Assembly (NCBI GenBank): GCA_000328365.1
Contig: KB310261.1
Span: 1 to 64,000 of the forward strand
DNA length: 64,000 nucleotides
Reading direction: 5' to 3'
Origin: Capitella teleta
Taxonomy: Eukaryota; Annelida; Polychaeta; Capitellidae
The position numbers were made by a program, and so were the translations under genes. Of the stretch, positions 47,270 through 58,848 are shown one piece after another; the stretch's first letter is position 1, and the number at the start of each line of letters is the position of its first letter. The notes under the pieces were generated by a model. That model had not been told where the DNA came from. It did not search any database and saw only the letters and a program-made list of their open reading frames with translations.

Positions 47270-47760
47270 GGTGATGGTCCAGTCTTCATTCAAAAGTTGC
47301 TATAGATGGGGATGCGAAGATTTCTGATGGCAGTTGGTTCCAGAGTTGGGTTATCCTGATTTTGAAGTTATTTTGTTCTTTTTGAGTTCTGTTCTTGCTG
47401 GCTGGAATTATTTGGGTGTCGTGGTATTTTTTGGCTATTTTGTAGGTTTTTATTAGGTTTTTGGTACTGTAGGGTGGGAAATTTAAGTTTACTTGGTCTT
47501 TCTTCATAATTTAGATCTTTCATTCCTGGTAGCACAACATTGGACATTTTCTGTTGCAGTGATCTGGTTTTTTTTTTTAAGTGTGGTTTCCAAACCTTAT
47601 TAGCATATCGAGGTGTGGTCTGACGAAGAATTTATATAGGAGAATAAATGTGTGGTTATCAAGGTAAGTATATGTTATTCTGATGAGGGCAATTGTGGCA
47701 ACCTTGTCAGCAAATCTTGCTCTTTCCATGTCCTCAGATTAGCTCGACAGAACAACTCAT
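47270..47760 (-). mobile_element. LINE C-terminal fragment (CR1/Jockey-like)
   Basis: On the minus strand, frames from about 47640 downward show the sequence around LYKFFVRPHLDML, then LPGMKDLNYEERPSKLKFPT and finally FKIRITQLWNQLPSEIFASP to a stop at 47286. These motifs (LYK-lVRPHLEY, GL-LPYEERL, R-v-lWNsLP) close the RT of CR1/Jockey-group LINEs. The reading frame is broken and the 5' part missing, so it is an old fragment. Confidence 0.75.
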
Positions 47761-48737
47761 ATAATCAAATGAGTCATGTATTTCTGTGCATATAAGGGCC
47801 GTTCAGCAATAATAAAAATCAGTCTGCACTTGAACTCTTTTGGAGTCATTTCTCTTTGGCCTCTCGACGTTGCCACACCATCATGAGATTATATTTTTTT
47901 TAAATTTTCGGATGGATGTGGTGGTCAAAAGTTAGCCTATTGTCGAGTATATAATATTATACTGCTCTATTCAATCACTGTTTGATTGTACCTTCAATAC
48001 ATAATCCTATATCAGCACTGCAATACTAGAAAATTAGGTGCTTGAATTCCCTGACTTCTTCTAGGGGAATCTAGGAGTATGTACGTCTATATTGGTTTTC
48101 ATTAAAATGTGGATTCCCGCTCGTGATTTTTATGATGATAGAAACTATTTTTAATGGTGCACATGTCTATTGAAGAACCATTTTGGATATGCCGAATTTA
48201 CATCCTAGTGGCATATTATGCTATTGTAATTCTCAATGTTCAGAAATTATATATCATAACGCGCTGAATCGCTTGGTCGAGTAAATTTTGCGGTTGTGAG
48301 GCAATTTTAGGGGTCAATAGGTTAATTCTAGGGCAGCCCCCTTCCCTGTCATATCACCGATCAGTGATGATCTTTGTTTGGGAAGCATTTTGAGTTATGT
48401 CTTCTCTTTTTGACGATCTTTAAACGACGATTAAAATGTGAAATGTCCTCAAATGTGAAATAAAATAAGAGAAATTTAGCAAATCCTCGAAAATTTAGCA
48501 TGGAGGTCAAAGGTTACATGTCCTGATTCGCCAAGAAAATTCCTACGCAAAATATAGTCCTATATCATGTTCAAATCAATAGCAGTTTAAGGGTATTTTT
48601 ATTGGTATTTTTTTTTTCATATAAGCCATGTCAACGGGATTGTAATGTTACGAGTTTCTCGTAATTCCCAAAATGATGCGGAGTTTTTTCATTGAGTGCG
48701 GAGCGTTACACACGCGGTGGGTGCACTCCGACGAAAG
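47761..48737. other. RBM15 upstream region
   Basis: AT-rich spacer leading to the RBM15 promoter. There is no TATA box. Transcription probably starts shortly before the YY1-like AAGATGGCCG at 48736-48745. Confidence 0.4.
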
Positions 48738-48749
48738 ATGGCCGACTGA
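48738..48749 (+). promoter_or_regulatory. YY1-like site and minimal upstream ORF of RBM15
   Basis: AAGATGGCCGAC fits the YY1 consensus, which in TATA-less genes often lies just after the transcription start. It also contains ATG GCC GAC TGA, a three-codon upstream ORF 50 bp before the RBM15 start codon that could dampen translation. Confidence 0.5.
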
Positions 48750-48798
48750 GAAGCCACATTGAATATCTTGTGAATCATATTTCTGTGTATTGCGTGTT

Positions 48799-50958
48799 AT
48801 GAAAAGGCAATTAGAACGTGATCTGTCGCCCAAAATGAAACGTTCACACCAGGCTTATTCTGATTATGAAGTGCGGGATCGTGATATGGTGACCTCGATG
48901 CGTGATCGTCGTGAAGGGAGTAGCAGTCGGTATCGCGATAGAGAGAGCGGACGCGATGGAGGGAGGGGAGACTACGATTCGTTCGAGAGATCCTCCAAGA
49001 GGCACTCTGGTGGCAGTAGCAGAGATGACAGGGCCTCATCAGACAGGTATCGCAGCAGCGGTGATCATGAGCGCCAGCCATACAGGACGTTGTGTTGTAG
49101 CAATTTGAATGCTCGTGTGAGCGATCAATCCATTCGTGACCAGCTTAATAGTGCATTCAAGCGCTTCAACGACTTCAATGTGAGAGTGGTACACACTAAC
49201 GACCAAAATCGAATTGCATTTGTTAATTTCCGCTATCCTGATGACGCTCGTAGTGCTGCTCACAGCGTCATGAACAAGCTGGTGATTTTCGAAATGCCCG
49301 TTCGGATTGAAACTGTGTACAATAACCGTCCCTATGAAGGATACCAGAATTATTCCAATAGTGGCAGCGGGGGTGGGGGAGGAGGCAGCAGGGATCAGCA
49401 CGGAGACAACTATCGCAGCAGTTACGGAGAGAGTCGTGACAGGGACTACCAAAGCCATGGTCACAGAGGAGGGGGAGGAAGTGGGGGAGGTGGTGGAGGA
49501 GGGGGAGGAGGAGGAGGAGCAGGCAGTGTGACCGGAAGTACAGAAGAGCGGAGGCAGAACTTCCGTGACGGCAACGGAGGGAAGTTCCCTCATCATCTTA
49601 ACCACATAGAACCCGAGGATGATGACAAGGCCACTCGGACACTGTTTGTGGGAAACCTCGATATTGAGATCACAGACGCAGACCTGCGGGGCGTTTTTGA
49701 GCGTTATGGAACAGTGGAGGACGTGGATATCAAGCGACCTCAGCAGGGCAACGCTTACGCCTTCATCAAGTTCTACAATCTGGACATGGCTCATCGATCA
49801 AAGGTTCAAATGTCGGGAGAATACATCGGGAAGTTTCAGTGCAAGATCGGCTATGGCAAACCAACACCCTCTCCTTGTTTGTGGGTGGGAGGTCTGGGCC
49901 AGTGGTTGAGTGCTGAAGTGTTGGAGCGTGAGTTCGATCGGTTTGGAGTGATTCACCGGATTGAGTGGCCCCATGGCAAGAGCTTTGCGTACGTGTTGTA
50001 TGATAACATAGACGCGGCCACTGCTGCTTTGAAAGATATGCGTGGTTTTCCTCTTGGTGGCTCTGATCATCGTCTGCGTGTCGACTTTGCTGATGTGAGT
50101 CATGTGACCGGGCAAATACCTTCGGAGCTGAGGGACCAGTTGGAGAAAAAGGCCGCTAGCGCCAATCCCATCAAGGAGACCGATCCCCGCAACAGGACTT
50201 CCAGCCGCAACAACGATTGGGATGACGCAGCTGACAAACTGGACAATAGGCGCCGCTTCAGTGACCATCGCCCCGAAGATGATGATCGTTCGTTCAGATC
50301 GTCTCGTCGTGATTCGGATCGCGATCCGTTGTCTTCACCAAAACGGCAGCGGCTGCTGTCTCCTGGCGCTCGCAGCCCCAACCGCAACGGACAGGAGTCG
50401 CACTCCTCTGATATCGAGAATGCGCGCAGTGTGGCTGAGTTGTCAAAGTGTCTGCCTGTTGTGTGGAGTGGCGCTCTTATGCTGAAGAAGAGTGCGTTCA
50501 TCACGCGTCTACACCTGGTCACGGGTGATGTGGCAATAGTGGATCACCTAATGAGGGACCCCACCTCCACTGAGATGCCTGTGCTGAAGATTGATAAGCG
50601 TCTGCGATTGGATCAAGCCAAGGTGGATGACGTGCGTAGTCGCCTGCTGGCGGCCGGCCCCACTGGCTCCAGTGTCCTTCTGGCGCTCAGTGGCTCCGGT
50701 GCAGAGCAGGTCCCCGAGGGCATGGAGCAGAGGCCCATCAAGAACCTTGTGACGTATTTGAAGCAGAAGGAGGCGGCCGGCATCATCGCCCTGCCCCCCA
50801 ACAACAACCGCGCAGCCCACAAGGACAGTGGGGTCCTCCACGCCTGCCCACCTTGCGTCTTCTCCACTGAGATGCTCACCAAATATGCACCAAAGCTGAA
50901 CCTGGAGTCGGGAAAAGAAGACTATCTTGTCATTGCTGTTGTGCGCGGTAGTGCCTAA
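48799..50958 (+). CDS. RBM15: RBM15/Spenito-type RNA-binding protein (three RRMs plus SPOC)
   Basis: Short SPEN-family protein that recruits the m6A RNA methyltransferase complex to transcripts in the nucleus. The 719-residue frame is uninterrupted. Order: an Arg/Ser/Asp-rich N-terminus; RRM1 about 95-173; a long Gly-rich linker (a run of about 13 Gly near 230-243); RRM2 about 278-352 (TLFVGNLDIEITDADLRGVF, YAFIKF); RRM3 about 359-432 (LWVGGLG, FAYVLY); an RD/SR-rich linker; and a C-terminal SPOC domain about 549-716 (LPVVWSGALMLKKSAFITRL, ending DYLVIAVV). This matches RBM15/RBM15B/Drosophila Spenito and is far shorter than SPEN. I start at the first ATG (MKRQLERDLSPKMKRSH). The vertebrate RBM15 coding sequence is also essentially one exon. 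A separate RBM15B cannot be distinguished. Confidence 0.95.
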   Translation: MKRQLERDLSPKMKRSHQAYSDYEVRDRDMVTSMRDRREGSSSRYRDRESGRDGGRGDYDSFERSSKRHSGGSSRDDRASSDRYRSSGDHERQPYRTLCCSNLNARVSDQSIRDQLNSAFKRFNDFNVRVVHTNDQNRIAFVNFRYPDDARSAAHSVMNKLVIFEMPVRIETVYNNRPYEGYQNYSNSGSGGGGGGSRDQHGDNYRSSYGESRDRDYQSHGHRGGGGSGGGGGGGGGGGGAGSVTGSTEERRQNFRDGNGGKFPHHLNHIEPEDDDKATRTLFVGNLDIEITDADLRGVFERYGTVEDVDIKRPQQGNAYAFIKFYNLDMAHRSKVQMSGEYIGKFQCKIGYGKPTPSPCLWVGGLGQWLSAEVLEREFDRFGVIHRIEWPHGKSFAYVLYDNIDAATAALKDMRGFPLGGSDHRLRVDFADVSHVTGQIPSELRDQLEKKAASANPIKETDPRNRTSSRNNDWDDAADKLDNRRRFSDHRPEDDDRSFRSSRRDSDRDPLSSPKRQRLLSPGARSPNRNGQESHSSDIENARSVAELSKCLPVVWSGALMLKKSAFITRLHLVTGDVAIVDHLMRDPTSTEMPVLKIDKRLRLDQAKVDDVRSRLLAAGPTGSSVLLALSGSGAEQVPEGMEQRPIKNLVTYLKQKEAAGIIALPPNNNRAAHKDSGVLHACPPCVFSTEMLTKYAPKLNLESGKEDYLVIAVVRGSA

Positions 50959-51109
50959 AGACGTGTTCCTCGTGTGTGCATGTGTGTGTGAGTGTGTGTG
51001 ATCCATCTGCCAATCGCTCGAAAAAAAGAACGTCTGTTGTCTCCTCTCTTCTCTTCGCGTTCGTACGTCTCTCGATTCGCTCCAACGACCAACATGAGTT
51101 TCCCCACAG

Positions 51110-51198
51110 GTGAATATTTCATTATTCTAAACCTAATTTTTATTGAGGGCTCTTAATTCCGATGAATCATAGCTAAATGTGATCTCATTTTCTTCCAG
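51110..51198 (+). other. Probable intron downstream of RBM15 (3' UTR intron or tiny separate gene)
   Basis: Donor CCCCACAG|GTGAAT and acceptor CATTTTCTTCCAG bracket 89 bp about 150 bp after the RBM15 stop. The simplest reading is a 3' UTR intron. Alternatively, an ATG at 51094 continues in frame across it (MSFPTAQLVRNDVHQPRTFG, then KQ and stop), and a pyrimidine tract (CTCCTCTCTTCTCTTCGCG) before it resembles a TOP-type start, so a separate micro-gene cannot be excluded. Confidence 0.4.
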
Positions 51199-54079
51199 CT
51201 CAGCTCGTCAGAAACGATGTTCATCAACCACGGACCTTCGGGAAACAGTGACGACAGTTGTTTGTGGAAAAGTGTGAAAGAGTTCTGATTGTGACTTGTG
51301 AGAAGACCAGCGAATTTCACAGAGAAGACAGAAGACAACAACCAATGTTTTTTATTTGTGATAACGAAATTTTAAAAAGGTTTTTCCCCTCAAAAAAAAG
51401 GTATTCGGAAGTGTGGTTTGGACACCGAAAATTTGGAAGTTCTGTGGCCGTGTTTATATTATTCTGTGTATTGTGAAAAAAAAAAGTTTCTTGTTAGTGA
51501 TCTTGTGAGGATTAGGTGGTGAGAAAAAAAATATTAGTCTTTTTATATTGTGACGACGACTCCTGAAGAGGTTTCCGTTCTTGTGGTTATTATTCCTCCC
51601 CGACTGCAAGGGAGAGAAAAAATGTGGTTTTTAAGAAAATTCTAAAACAGATAGTGACTGCGTGTTTCTATTGCTCTCTACCGTAAAGATGCTTATAAGA
51701 CAGAAAATACTGTGGCAAATTATGAAAATTTATATATGGTGGGATTCAACCGGAGATCCCTCATCAACAGGCAGCCTTTATCCAACTGTGGCGGCACACT
51801 TTAGCGTTTTATTCATGGGAAAATCATGGAGTGCTGTGGTCTCAGTTTTTCTGGGAAAACATCGTGCGTCTCTTCTTCAACCTTGGTTTTTTTTTTGCTT
51901 TGTGTGATTTTTTTTTTTTTTTTTTTTTTTTTTACTACTACTACTTTATTTGATGTAACTTTAGCTAAATTTTGCCTGAAAGTCTAAAAATTCGAATTTG
52001 CGATAATGGTAATGTTTTTTTCGATTGTTGGTTTTTTCGTTTTTTCTTGTTTCTCAATTTTTTTTTCCTAGGCATAATGAACAGCTTTTTGGTCAAATAT
52101 TGAATTAATTAACTGAACCTCACAATTTTTATTATATTTTTTATAATGAATATCTGCTGCTGATCTTAATGGAAGAATAAGCCCCTCCCCCTCCAATGTA
52201 GTATGGCATGTAATTCTGTAGACATAAATCAAGAACCATTATATCCCCCTCCCCCACCCCCCTCAGATACCATTGTCATGTATTTTAAATGTTTTTCAAA
52301 TGTATTTTCCTTGAATGATTCATGTATTGTTGTTTTGGGGCTTTTCTAAAATGAGAATGAGAGGAAATATTTTTCTCTTTGTTTAAATGAATTAAATCGG
52401 CCATTAAAAGAATGCAGTTGATAAATGGACGCTTTTTCTCATGTCTTCATTATTTTGTTCTCAAACACAGATTCAATTGCTCATTACTGAGTCAATAACC
52501 GCCTACCTGGATAATTACATTTACATGGCACATTATGTGCCTACTGCCTGTATCAATCCATAAAGCAGGAAATTTGCCAGAGCTCAATTCCTACGTTTGG
52601 AGGCTGACTCAATATCTGATATTTCCATACATCAAAATTTAAATGAAATATGTTGAAACACAAGTTATTCATCTCCAATTTCTGTTTATTTTCGGCACTG
52701 TACAGTGGCTGCCTTCACACACATCATCTGCAGTCCGTTATGAAGCAGCAAAGATCTCTGCGAGCAGTCAGGAGTACGTTATGATATCAAGTCAAATCAT
52801 TTATTCATAAATAAGAACATTCACGATTGTTGCTCGAACATAAAATTATGCTGCAGTCCAGCGTGAATAGACAACGCAGACATTAATACGTTCATAAAGT
52901 GCAAGATGAAAATAAATTGAATTGAAATCAGAGAACAGAGAAAAGACAAATGGAAAGAAGTAACTACATGTACATACAATGTACATGCATTTGTCATTTT
53001 CAGAAGAGTGGGTTTCAGTTGTTCTTGAATGTTTAAAAATTTGTTTCTTAGTAATAGGTTATTGTCCTTATTGATATGACAAAGGAATTGCATGTATATT
53101 AAGTAGAGCCCTCCGGTATTTCAATGAGTCAGTTCGAAATGGCATTATGCAATTTGAAACCGTGAAGAATTTCTGGTGGAGCGAATGCTTGTGTTTGTAA
53201 AATGGATGCTTGATCATTCTTCATAAGTCATAACGATCGGTTCACGCAAGCGTGACAGCGAGTGGTAATTGAAGACAGTTCTGAGAGCTGGACAGCCCAA
53301 CAAGTAATACTTCACCAAGTGCACGCGAGAGGTCGCCAGTATAATGTGATCCAGCACCACCTGGTCTGCAGCCCGGGGCTGACCCGTTTGCTAAGTACAC
53401 TCCTCACTCCCTCCAGGTAAATTCATTCTCATTACTCTCCCTATTATTTCCATCATTATTCTCTCATTGTACAATTGTCTCATAATTCGTCCATTATTCC
53501 AGATTGCTGTATTTCACAATAAAGCTCTGAACCCTCCGCGACTTGGAATCATTGGAGTCAACTCATTCCGAGTGCATGTTATATTTATTATATTATAGGA
53601 AATAGAACCAATGGGAAAAGCAAACTCGGATGTAAACCTCTTTTCCACTTAATAAAAATACAAGGTAGAGAATTAGACTCCATAAGAGGCAGTTTTGATA
53701 CGCATCTTGTTTATTGGTGATATAGCTGAGGATGAAGATGAAGATGAACATGGTTCAACTACAGAAACACAACTTTGAACAAAAACTAACTAATAAAAAT
53801 TACATTGGTTAAAAACTAAAAACTGCCTCTTATAGTTCAAAATTCGCCCTGCACATGCTCAAGACAGTCGATCGTCATCATCTCGATCTCTCTCACTGTC
53901 ACCGTCATCTCCTTCTATTGTCACGGTCATCTTAACCCAAATTTAACAATTATTCGATGGAAACAAATAAATTTAAGCATCACATCAATTCGTAAATAGA
54001 AGTGACTCCCAATCATGTCATAAAGATTGATTAAAAACAGCACACGATCAAATTGAACAAATAAAGACTATTGCTTGAG
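51199..54079. other. RBM15 3' flank and repeat-poor spacer
   Basis: Probable long 3' UTR up to roughly 52.4 kb, with poly-T at 51909-51932, then AT-rich spacer. An inverted pair ATAAGAGGCAGTTTT / AAAACTGCCTCTTAT brackets about 53678-53832, possibly ends of a small element. A GATGAA run is near 53730-53750. No supported gene. Confidence 0.4.
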
Positions 54080-54960
54080 TTTAAAATCCGCTCCTGGAAG
54101 TGAAAAATAGCATTCTAAGAATTTCCTTAATACATTTAACATGGTAAAATGCAAAAACTCCACTGGCAGTACAAAACTGAGGATAAAACATGAAGCGACG
54201 AAATGAGTTGTTAAAAGCAATCGTCAATTTCCTGATGGTCGATTTCTTAAAAATAATGGCCAGAATATAGGTTACCACAGAAGGTTGTAAAAAGTAAACA
54301 CTTAACAGGTGGAGAGCAAGCACTAAAATATGTGGATAAATAATTGTTCCATATATAAAAAGACCTAAACTGCCTTGCGAGGTCAGTATCGTCCGAACAG
54401 TCATTTGAAATAAAAAATCCCAGGTATTTACATGACGGTGTAGCACTTAGAACATTACCACCGAGGGAAACTTCACAATGCCTTAAATGTGGAGGTTCGT
54501 GCAGTGGTTTAAAACCCATGCATACATATTTCTTTGGGTTAAAATTAGTGTCATGAGATACGGTATCATTAGGACAAAGGTTTAACAGATGTTGCAGAAC
54601 TTGCAGGCCTTTCTCGGAAGGGCTCAATAAAACAATGTCATCTGGTCAAAGATGATAACAGATAGAATTGCTAACACAACAACCAATACGACTGTCACGT
54701 AGCATCAAACTCAGATTAAAACTATTCGATATCGCGCTGCTCCGTTTCACTCGGACTTGCTGTGTACAATACCAGCAAAAAGTAAACGAATAATAAGAAC
54801 AGGCATTTCACGTTTTAAAAGTTTTTCAAACAATGTAAAATAATTGAGTTTATCAAAAGCCTTAGATGCATCCATAAAACAAACAAAAACAGGGTAGATT
54901 TCAAAAGGTAATATCGGTCAATTTCTTTACGGGCATAAACGCACATATCAGTAGAATGGT
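54080..54960 (-). mobile_element. LINE reverse transcriptase fragment
   Basis: On the minus strand the RT palm is recognisable: MDASKAFDKLN-like sequence at about 54865, a decayed YADD-type box before IVLLSPSEKGLQVL near 54630, and then FNPKKYVCMGFKPLHE and CKYLGFFISNDCSDDTDLAR. The frame shifts several times and the 5' part is missing. It is an old non-LTR retrotransposon copy of a different type from the LINE at 739-1905. Confidence 0.75.
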
Positions 54961-56120
54961 GACTATAGGCATGCACATGGAAGCGTATGGCACTGCATGC
55001 TTTCTAGTCCCTAATAGTTTGTAATTGCCAAAATCAAAGTCAGGGGCCTAGTAGCTAGCCTATTCAGGCGCTCGAAATAAACGTACGTAACAACGGGCGG
55101 CCTTTGCAGACGGACTGGCGGATTGACGTTTGTCGCATGATAAAAGAACTCCACTGGCTGATTGTTAAATTAAGAGCAAATTAATTTAAAAATAGTATGC
55201 CTCGTTATTAAATTTGTTTCTACTGACACTCCCTCTTACTAATCGTGTTTTATCAATTCTTATATATCTGATCGTGAACTTCGATCTATATATTCATCAA
55301 GATGTATTAATTCAACCAACAGTGTTTTTTTTAAATCTTACGGTGAAAGATCCATCAGTTTTTATGGACAAGAGTTATGGAACTCTGCTCCGTTCTACCT
55401 TCGCCATTGTGACCCAATTATCTTCAGTTTCAACGCTCTTTAAATTCTCATCATTGTATTTAATCATAGTTTTAGCCGGTGATCTTTTAAGCCTTTGCAT
55501 TAGTTTTTATCTGTTGTGCCTTTTAAGGTACCCGTGAGCACTTTTATAGATGAATAAATTATTATCATTAGGATGATTCATATACTATATTTTATGTTGA
55601 ACGACTGAAGCAGCAATTTCCCCGCTATTTCAAGTTGCTGATGGTATTTAGAAATACCGTAAATTATGAAATGGAGGACCATCGTTCTGTTCGTCAATCG
55701 CTTTCAGACCATCAATGTTTCACACGTATACATTCACAGTCCACCCGGTACTGTTTTACCGGAGTCAATGGTAGTTTTATCAAGGGAATCAAGGATTCCA
55801 TTGTTAATAAAATGCGGCATGATTAAGGTTTCTGATGGTTCAAAGTCTTACCCTTGCGCATGCGCGTTATGACGCGGGATATTTGATGCCTTGAAGTTTT
55901 TTGTTTTGAAGGTTTGAATGTTTTCAAGTTCTCAATAATCTCATGTGCTCATTACTGGATGATCACGAATGATTTAACAACCTTCATCGTGGGTCTCGTT
56001 GATTTATCTGTGCTAGGTGAATCGGCACTCTTTCCATGACGTGAGACTAAAATGTCTTCAACTGTAACTGTTCAGTCTGTTGTGCATATCGATAATATTG
56101 AATCCTTTACTAATACTAGT
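54961..56120. other. AT-rich spacer, nothing recognised
   Basis: Open frames here (55214-55537, 55635-55872 on plus) show no domain and have low-complexity composition. No supported gene. Confidence 0.4.
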
Positions 56121-56187
56121 GACACTGTGATTGTCACTGTGATTGTCACTGTGACTGTCACTGTGACTGTCACTGTGACTGTGATAG
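56121..56187. repeat. Minisatellite of GTCACTGTGACT units
   Basis: About five to six near-identical 12-bp units (GTCACTGTGACT/GTCACTGTGATT) in tandem. The unit is nearly palindromic (AGTCACAGTGAC), so single strands can form hairpins. Confidence 0.9.
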
Positions 56188-57225
56188 TCGTTATGGACAC
56201 CAGTAAATTTTTCAAGTGCAACGAAATAGACACCACTATATATCACATTAAAGGAGCTTTTCAAACGCTTTAGTCTAGAATGATACCAAAATGATGATTC
56301 TATGATGAATGACCCAGTCTTGAGTTTGACCCAGTTTGAGCCTGTCCAGTCGAAATGATAATTATTTAAATAAGTTATTATCACATGGATAAAATCACTT
56401 TAAAAACTAGAGGTCTTGTGCTGTCAGCTATGATGTAGGCCGTTCAATCGCGCTGCGCCGCTCCGCTCAGGAAGCAGCGTCAGCTTCAATGCTAGCACAG
56501 CGGGCTGGCTGAAGCGAGCATTGAGAGAGAAGCGGCTGAGAGGTCGTTCAAATGATTGCTCTTCTGGGGATTCCCTCTGACGTCACAGCTAAATATAGCA
56601 CATCAACAGAGCTACCGGATGTTGATCTATTGGCCGTCGTTTTCCACGTAAAAATCCGACAACTGACGCCGAAGTTACAGCATTTTGAATATTTCTCACA
56701 GTGAAAATCGTATCAAAGGGCTTCATCACTGGAACATGGGTATGATATTATGAAACTACATTCCTCTAAGATTCATTTAGTGCTTATTTGATGAGATTTG
56801 GACGAACAGTTTTCAACAGAGAACGTTTTTCCCAACCCCACCTTCGAGATTTTTTGAAGCCAGATGGCGATGGGCGATAATACCACTAGCAGTGCGGAGA
56901 TGCTGCTTTGTTGACAGGCCTGTCACCTTGTGTAATGCGTGTATTATTTGATCATTAGATTACCCTTTCCTAGATATTAATTATAATAATTAATTATACT
57001 AATTAATAATATTTTAGGTTGTTTTTTTCTAGATTTTTAATGGAAATTAGGGTTATTTTTGTACTTCTGAACTTCATTTATTATTTATAGGATTTCTTCT
57101 GCTGAATCATCATGTCATTGTGATTGTGAATGAAGTTAGAGGTTCAGTTTTTGCTGAGTTGCATCAATGCTGAAGTTCCATGTCCCTCTAGACCTCCGTA
57201 ATATTGGATTAATTTCAGATTCAAA
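56188..57225. other. Spacer with CRE/TATA-like sequence
   Basis: Near 56577-56600, TGACGTCACAGC followed by TAAATATA resembles a CRE plus TATA promoter for plus-strand transcription toward the reading frame at 57.2-57.8 kb. Similar CRE-bearing modules occur at 19.8 and 26.8 kb. The rest is AT-rich and unassigned. Confidence 0.35.
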
Positions 57226-57788
57226 AGCCAACACGTTCACTCGACGTTGGGTGTATGAACGCGTGACCAGTGGACAAGGAGAGCTACAACTTACAAGTCG
57301 CTAACGGCTAAGGAGCTTGCTCAGGAGCCCCTCTACTCTGCCTGCAAATTAAACAGCCTCCACAGGAAATGCATCGACACCATCAAGGCAACTATGGACA
57401 AAAAGAGACGTGGAGCTGAGAACTTGAGTACCTTCATGGATGATGTCATGCCAACTCCGCAGTGCAAAGAGAATATTGAAGCTGCGGTTGCCCACCCACT
57501 CCAGATGCTAGCTGAGAAGAAAGCTCTGACCAAGGAGAACAAGACCCTGAAGAGGAAGCTAGAAGCCACGGCCGATGAATGCCAGGCGAACGAGACTCAA
57601 GAGCAGACGGAGCAAGTTCTCAAGATATGCTCTGAGCTGGAATTTGTATCCTGCTACTGTGCGGGGTATCCACAAGCAAGGAGACATTCAACACGGAATT
57701 CGAAGTTGTGTACGATGAGGACAAAGATGAAACCTGGCATTTCCCCCTCCTTAAAGATCTGCGCAATGGAGACATGATTGTTATCTAA
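57226..57788 (+). pseudogene. Decayed protein-coding sequence, unidentified
   Basis: After an acceptor-like GGATTAATTTCAG (about 57225), frames read in turn TRRWVYERVTSGQGELQLTS, then YKSLTAKELAQEPLYSACKL running into KKRRGAENLSTFMDDVMPTP with a coiled-coil-like EKKALTKENKTLKRKLEATA, and finally FEVVYDEDKDETWHFPLLKD to LRNGDMIVI and a stop at 57788. The frame is not continuous, so the copy looks inactive. It may be a retrocopy or part of a mobile element. The family is not recognised. AATAAAAT follows at about 57848. Confidence 0.5.
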
Positions 57789-58848
57789 TTCTTTTTATTG
57801 ATTATTTTATTATTTTTAATTGTTAATTGTCTAATTTTTTTCTCTAAAATAAAATCCACTCACCATTACCATATACACCACTTCTGAGTTCTGAGTTCAT
57901 CCCAAAACAAAATGGTTTGAATTTTATTTTAATTTTGTAATTAATTTTTTTTTTTAATTAATTTTTTTATTTAATTTTCATCTTCTATGAAGAGAATCGA
58001 TATCATTGCAGTTAGAATTAATCTCTTTCAATGAGTAATCATTACTTTACAGTCTTCTAAATGATGATTTTGTTGTACTTTTATGACATAATTGAGGCCA
58101 TCTCTAATTAGGGCGGCCATTTTGAAAAAAAAAAGTTAACGAGTATTTTGGAATAGTTGCACTGATTCTGGAAATGTATAGTTTGCCCTGGTTATATCCT
58201 TTAGTTGTGATGCTAGAAGCCAAACAGTACTTCAAAGAGCTCAGAATGTTCAGCTGAATGACCAATTATCACATTATATCACAATGCTTTCTTTCAGGAA
58301 ATTGACCCTATAATTACCGTGACCTTTTCAACCATAACTTTTGAAATAGTAGAGATATCAGGATGAGGTTTTCACTGCTGCATTCTGCTTTGTCTGCTCT
58401 TTACATTAAGCAAAAGAAATAGATCATAACTGCAGAGAGAAAAAATCACATAAACGGCCTATATGATGCTGTGGCGAAGTGCACCCAATTATCACAGCGT
58501 GCATTGCTTGTTATGGATGTCCCTATAGTCATAGTTTCACAAAATGGTATTCACCGTGATTATATAATGTATTTACATATCTGTTAATCAACTCCCACCC
58601 CCCTCCGAATCCCTACAAGGTGGCTACTCAGTCTCATGGATTAAGGGTTCCAGCCTTGGTCGATTCCAAGAATCAATTCTTTTTATTTTGATGCTATTAC
58701 CATATACACCTACACATATCCATCCTAATTGTCACAAACAGAGATTTGAAAAAGATGCGAGGATCGAGTTTAGAGAGGCTCTGTGTGGTAGACCTCTCGG
58801 CCATCATGTAATGGATGATTTTTATTCAAATTGATGATTGATTTTCAG
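57789..58848. other. NDC80 upstream region with 5' UTR intron acceptor
   Basis: AT-rich to 58100, then a mixed spacer. ATTTTCAG directly before the NDC80 ATG suggests an untranslated first exon upstream. A TTTGAA near 58745-58750, the core of the cell-cycle CHR element, fits a mitotic gene but is too short to be conclusive. Confidence 0.35.

Noticed and set aside
49039-49794. 251-codon minus-strand frame inside RBM15
   Set aside because: Antisense shadow of the RBM15 coding exon; its Ser/Thr/Pro runs mirror the Gly-rich linker.
51258-51907. Two plus-strand frames after RBM15
   Set aside because: Low-complexity composition, no splice support or domains; probably 3' UTR.
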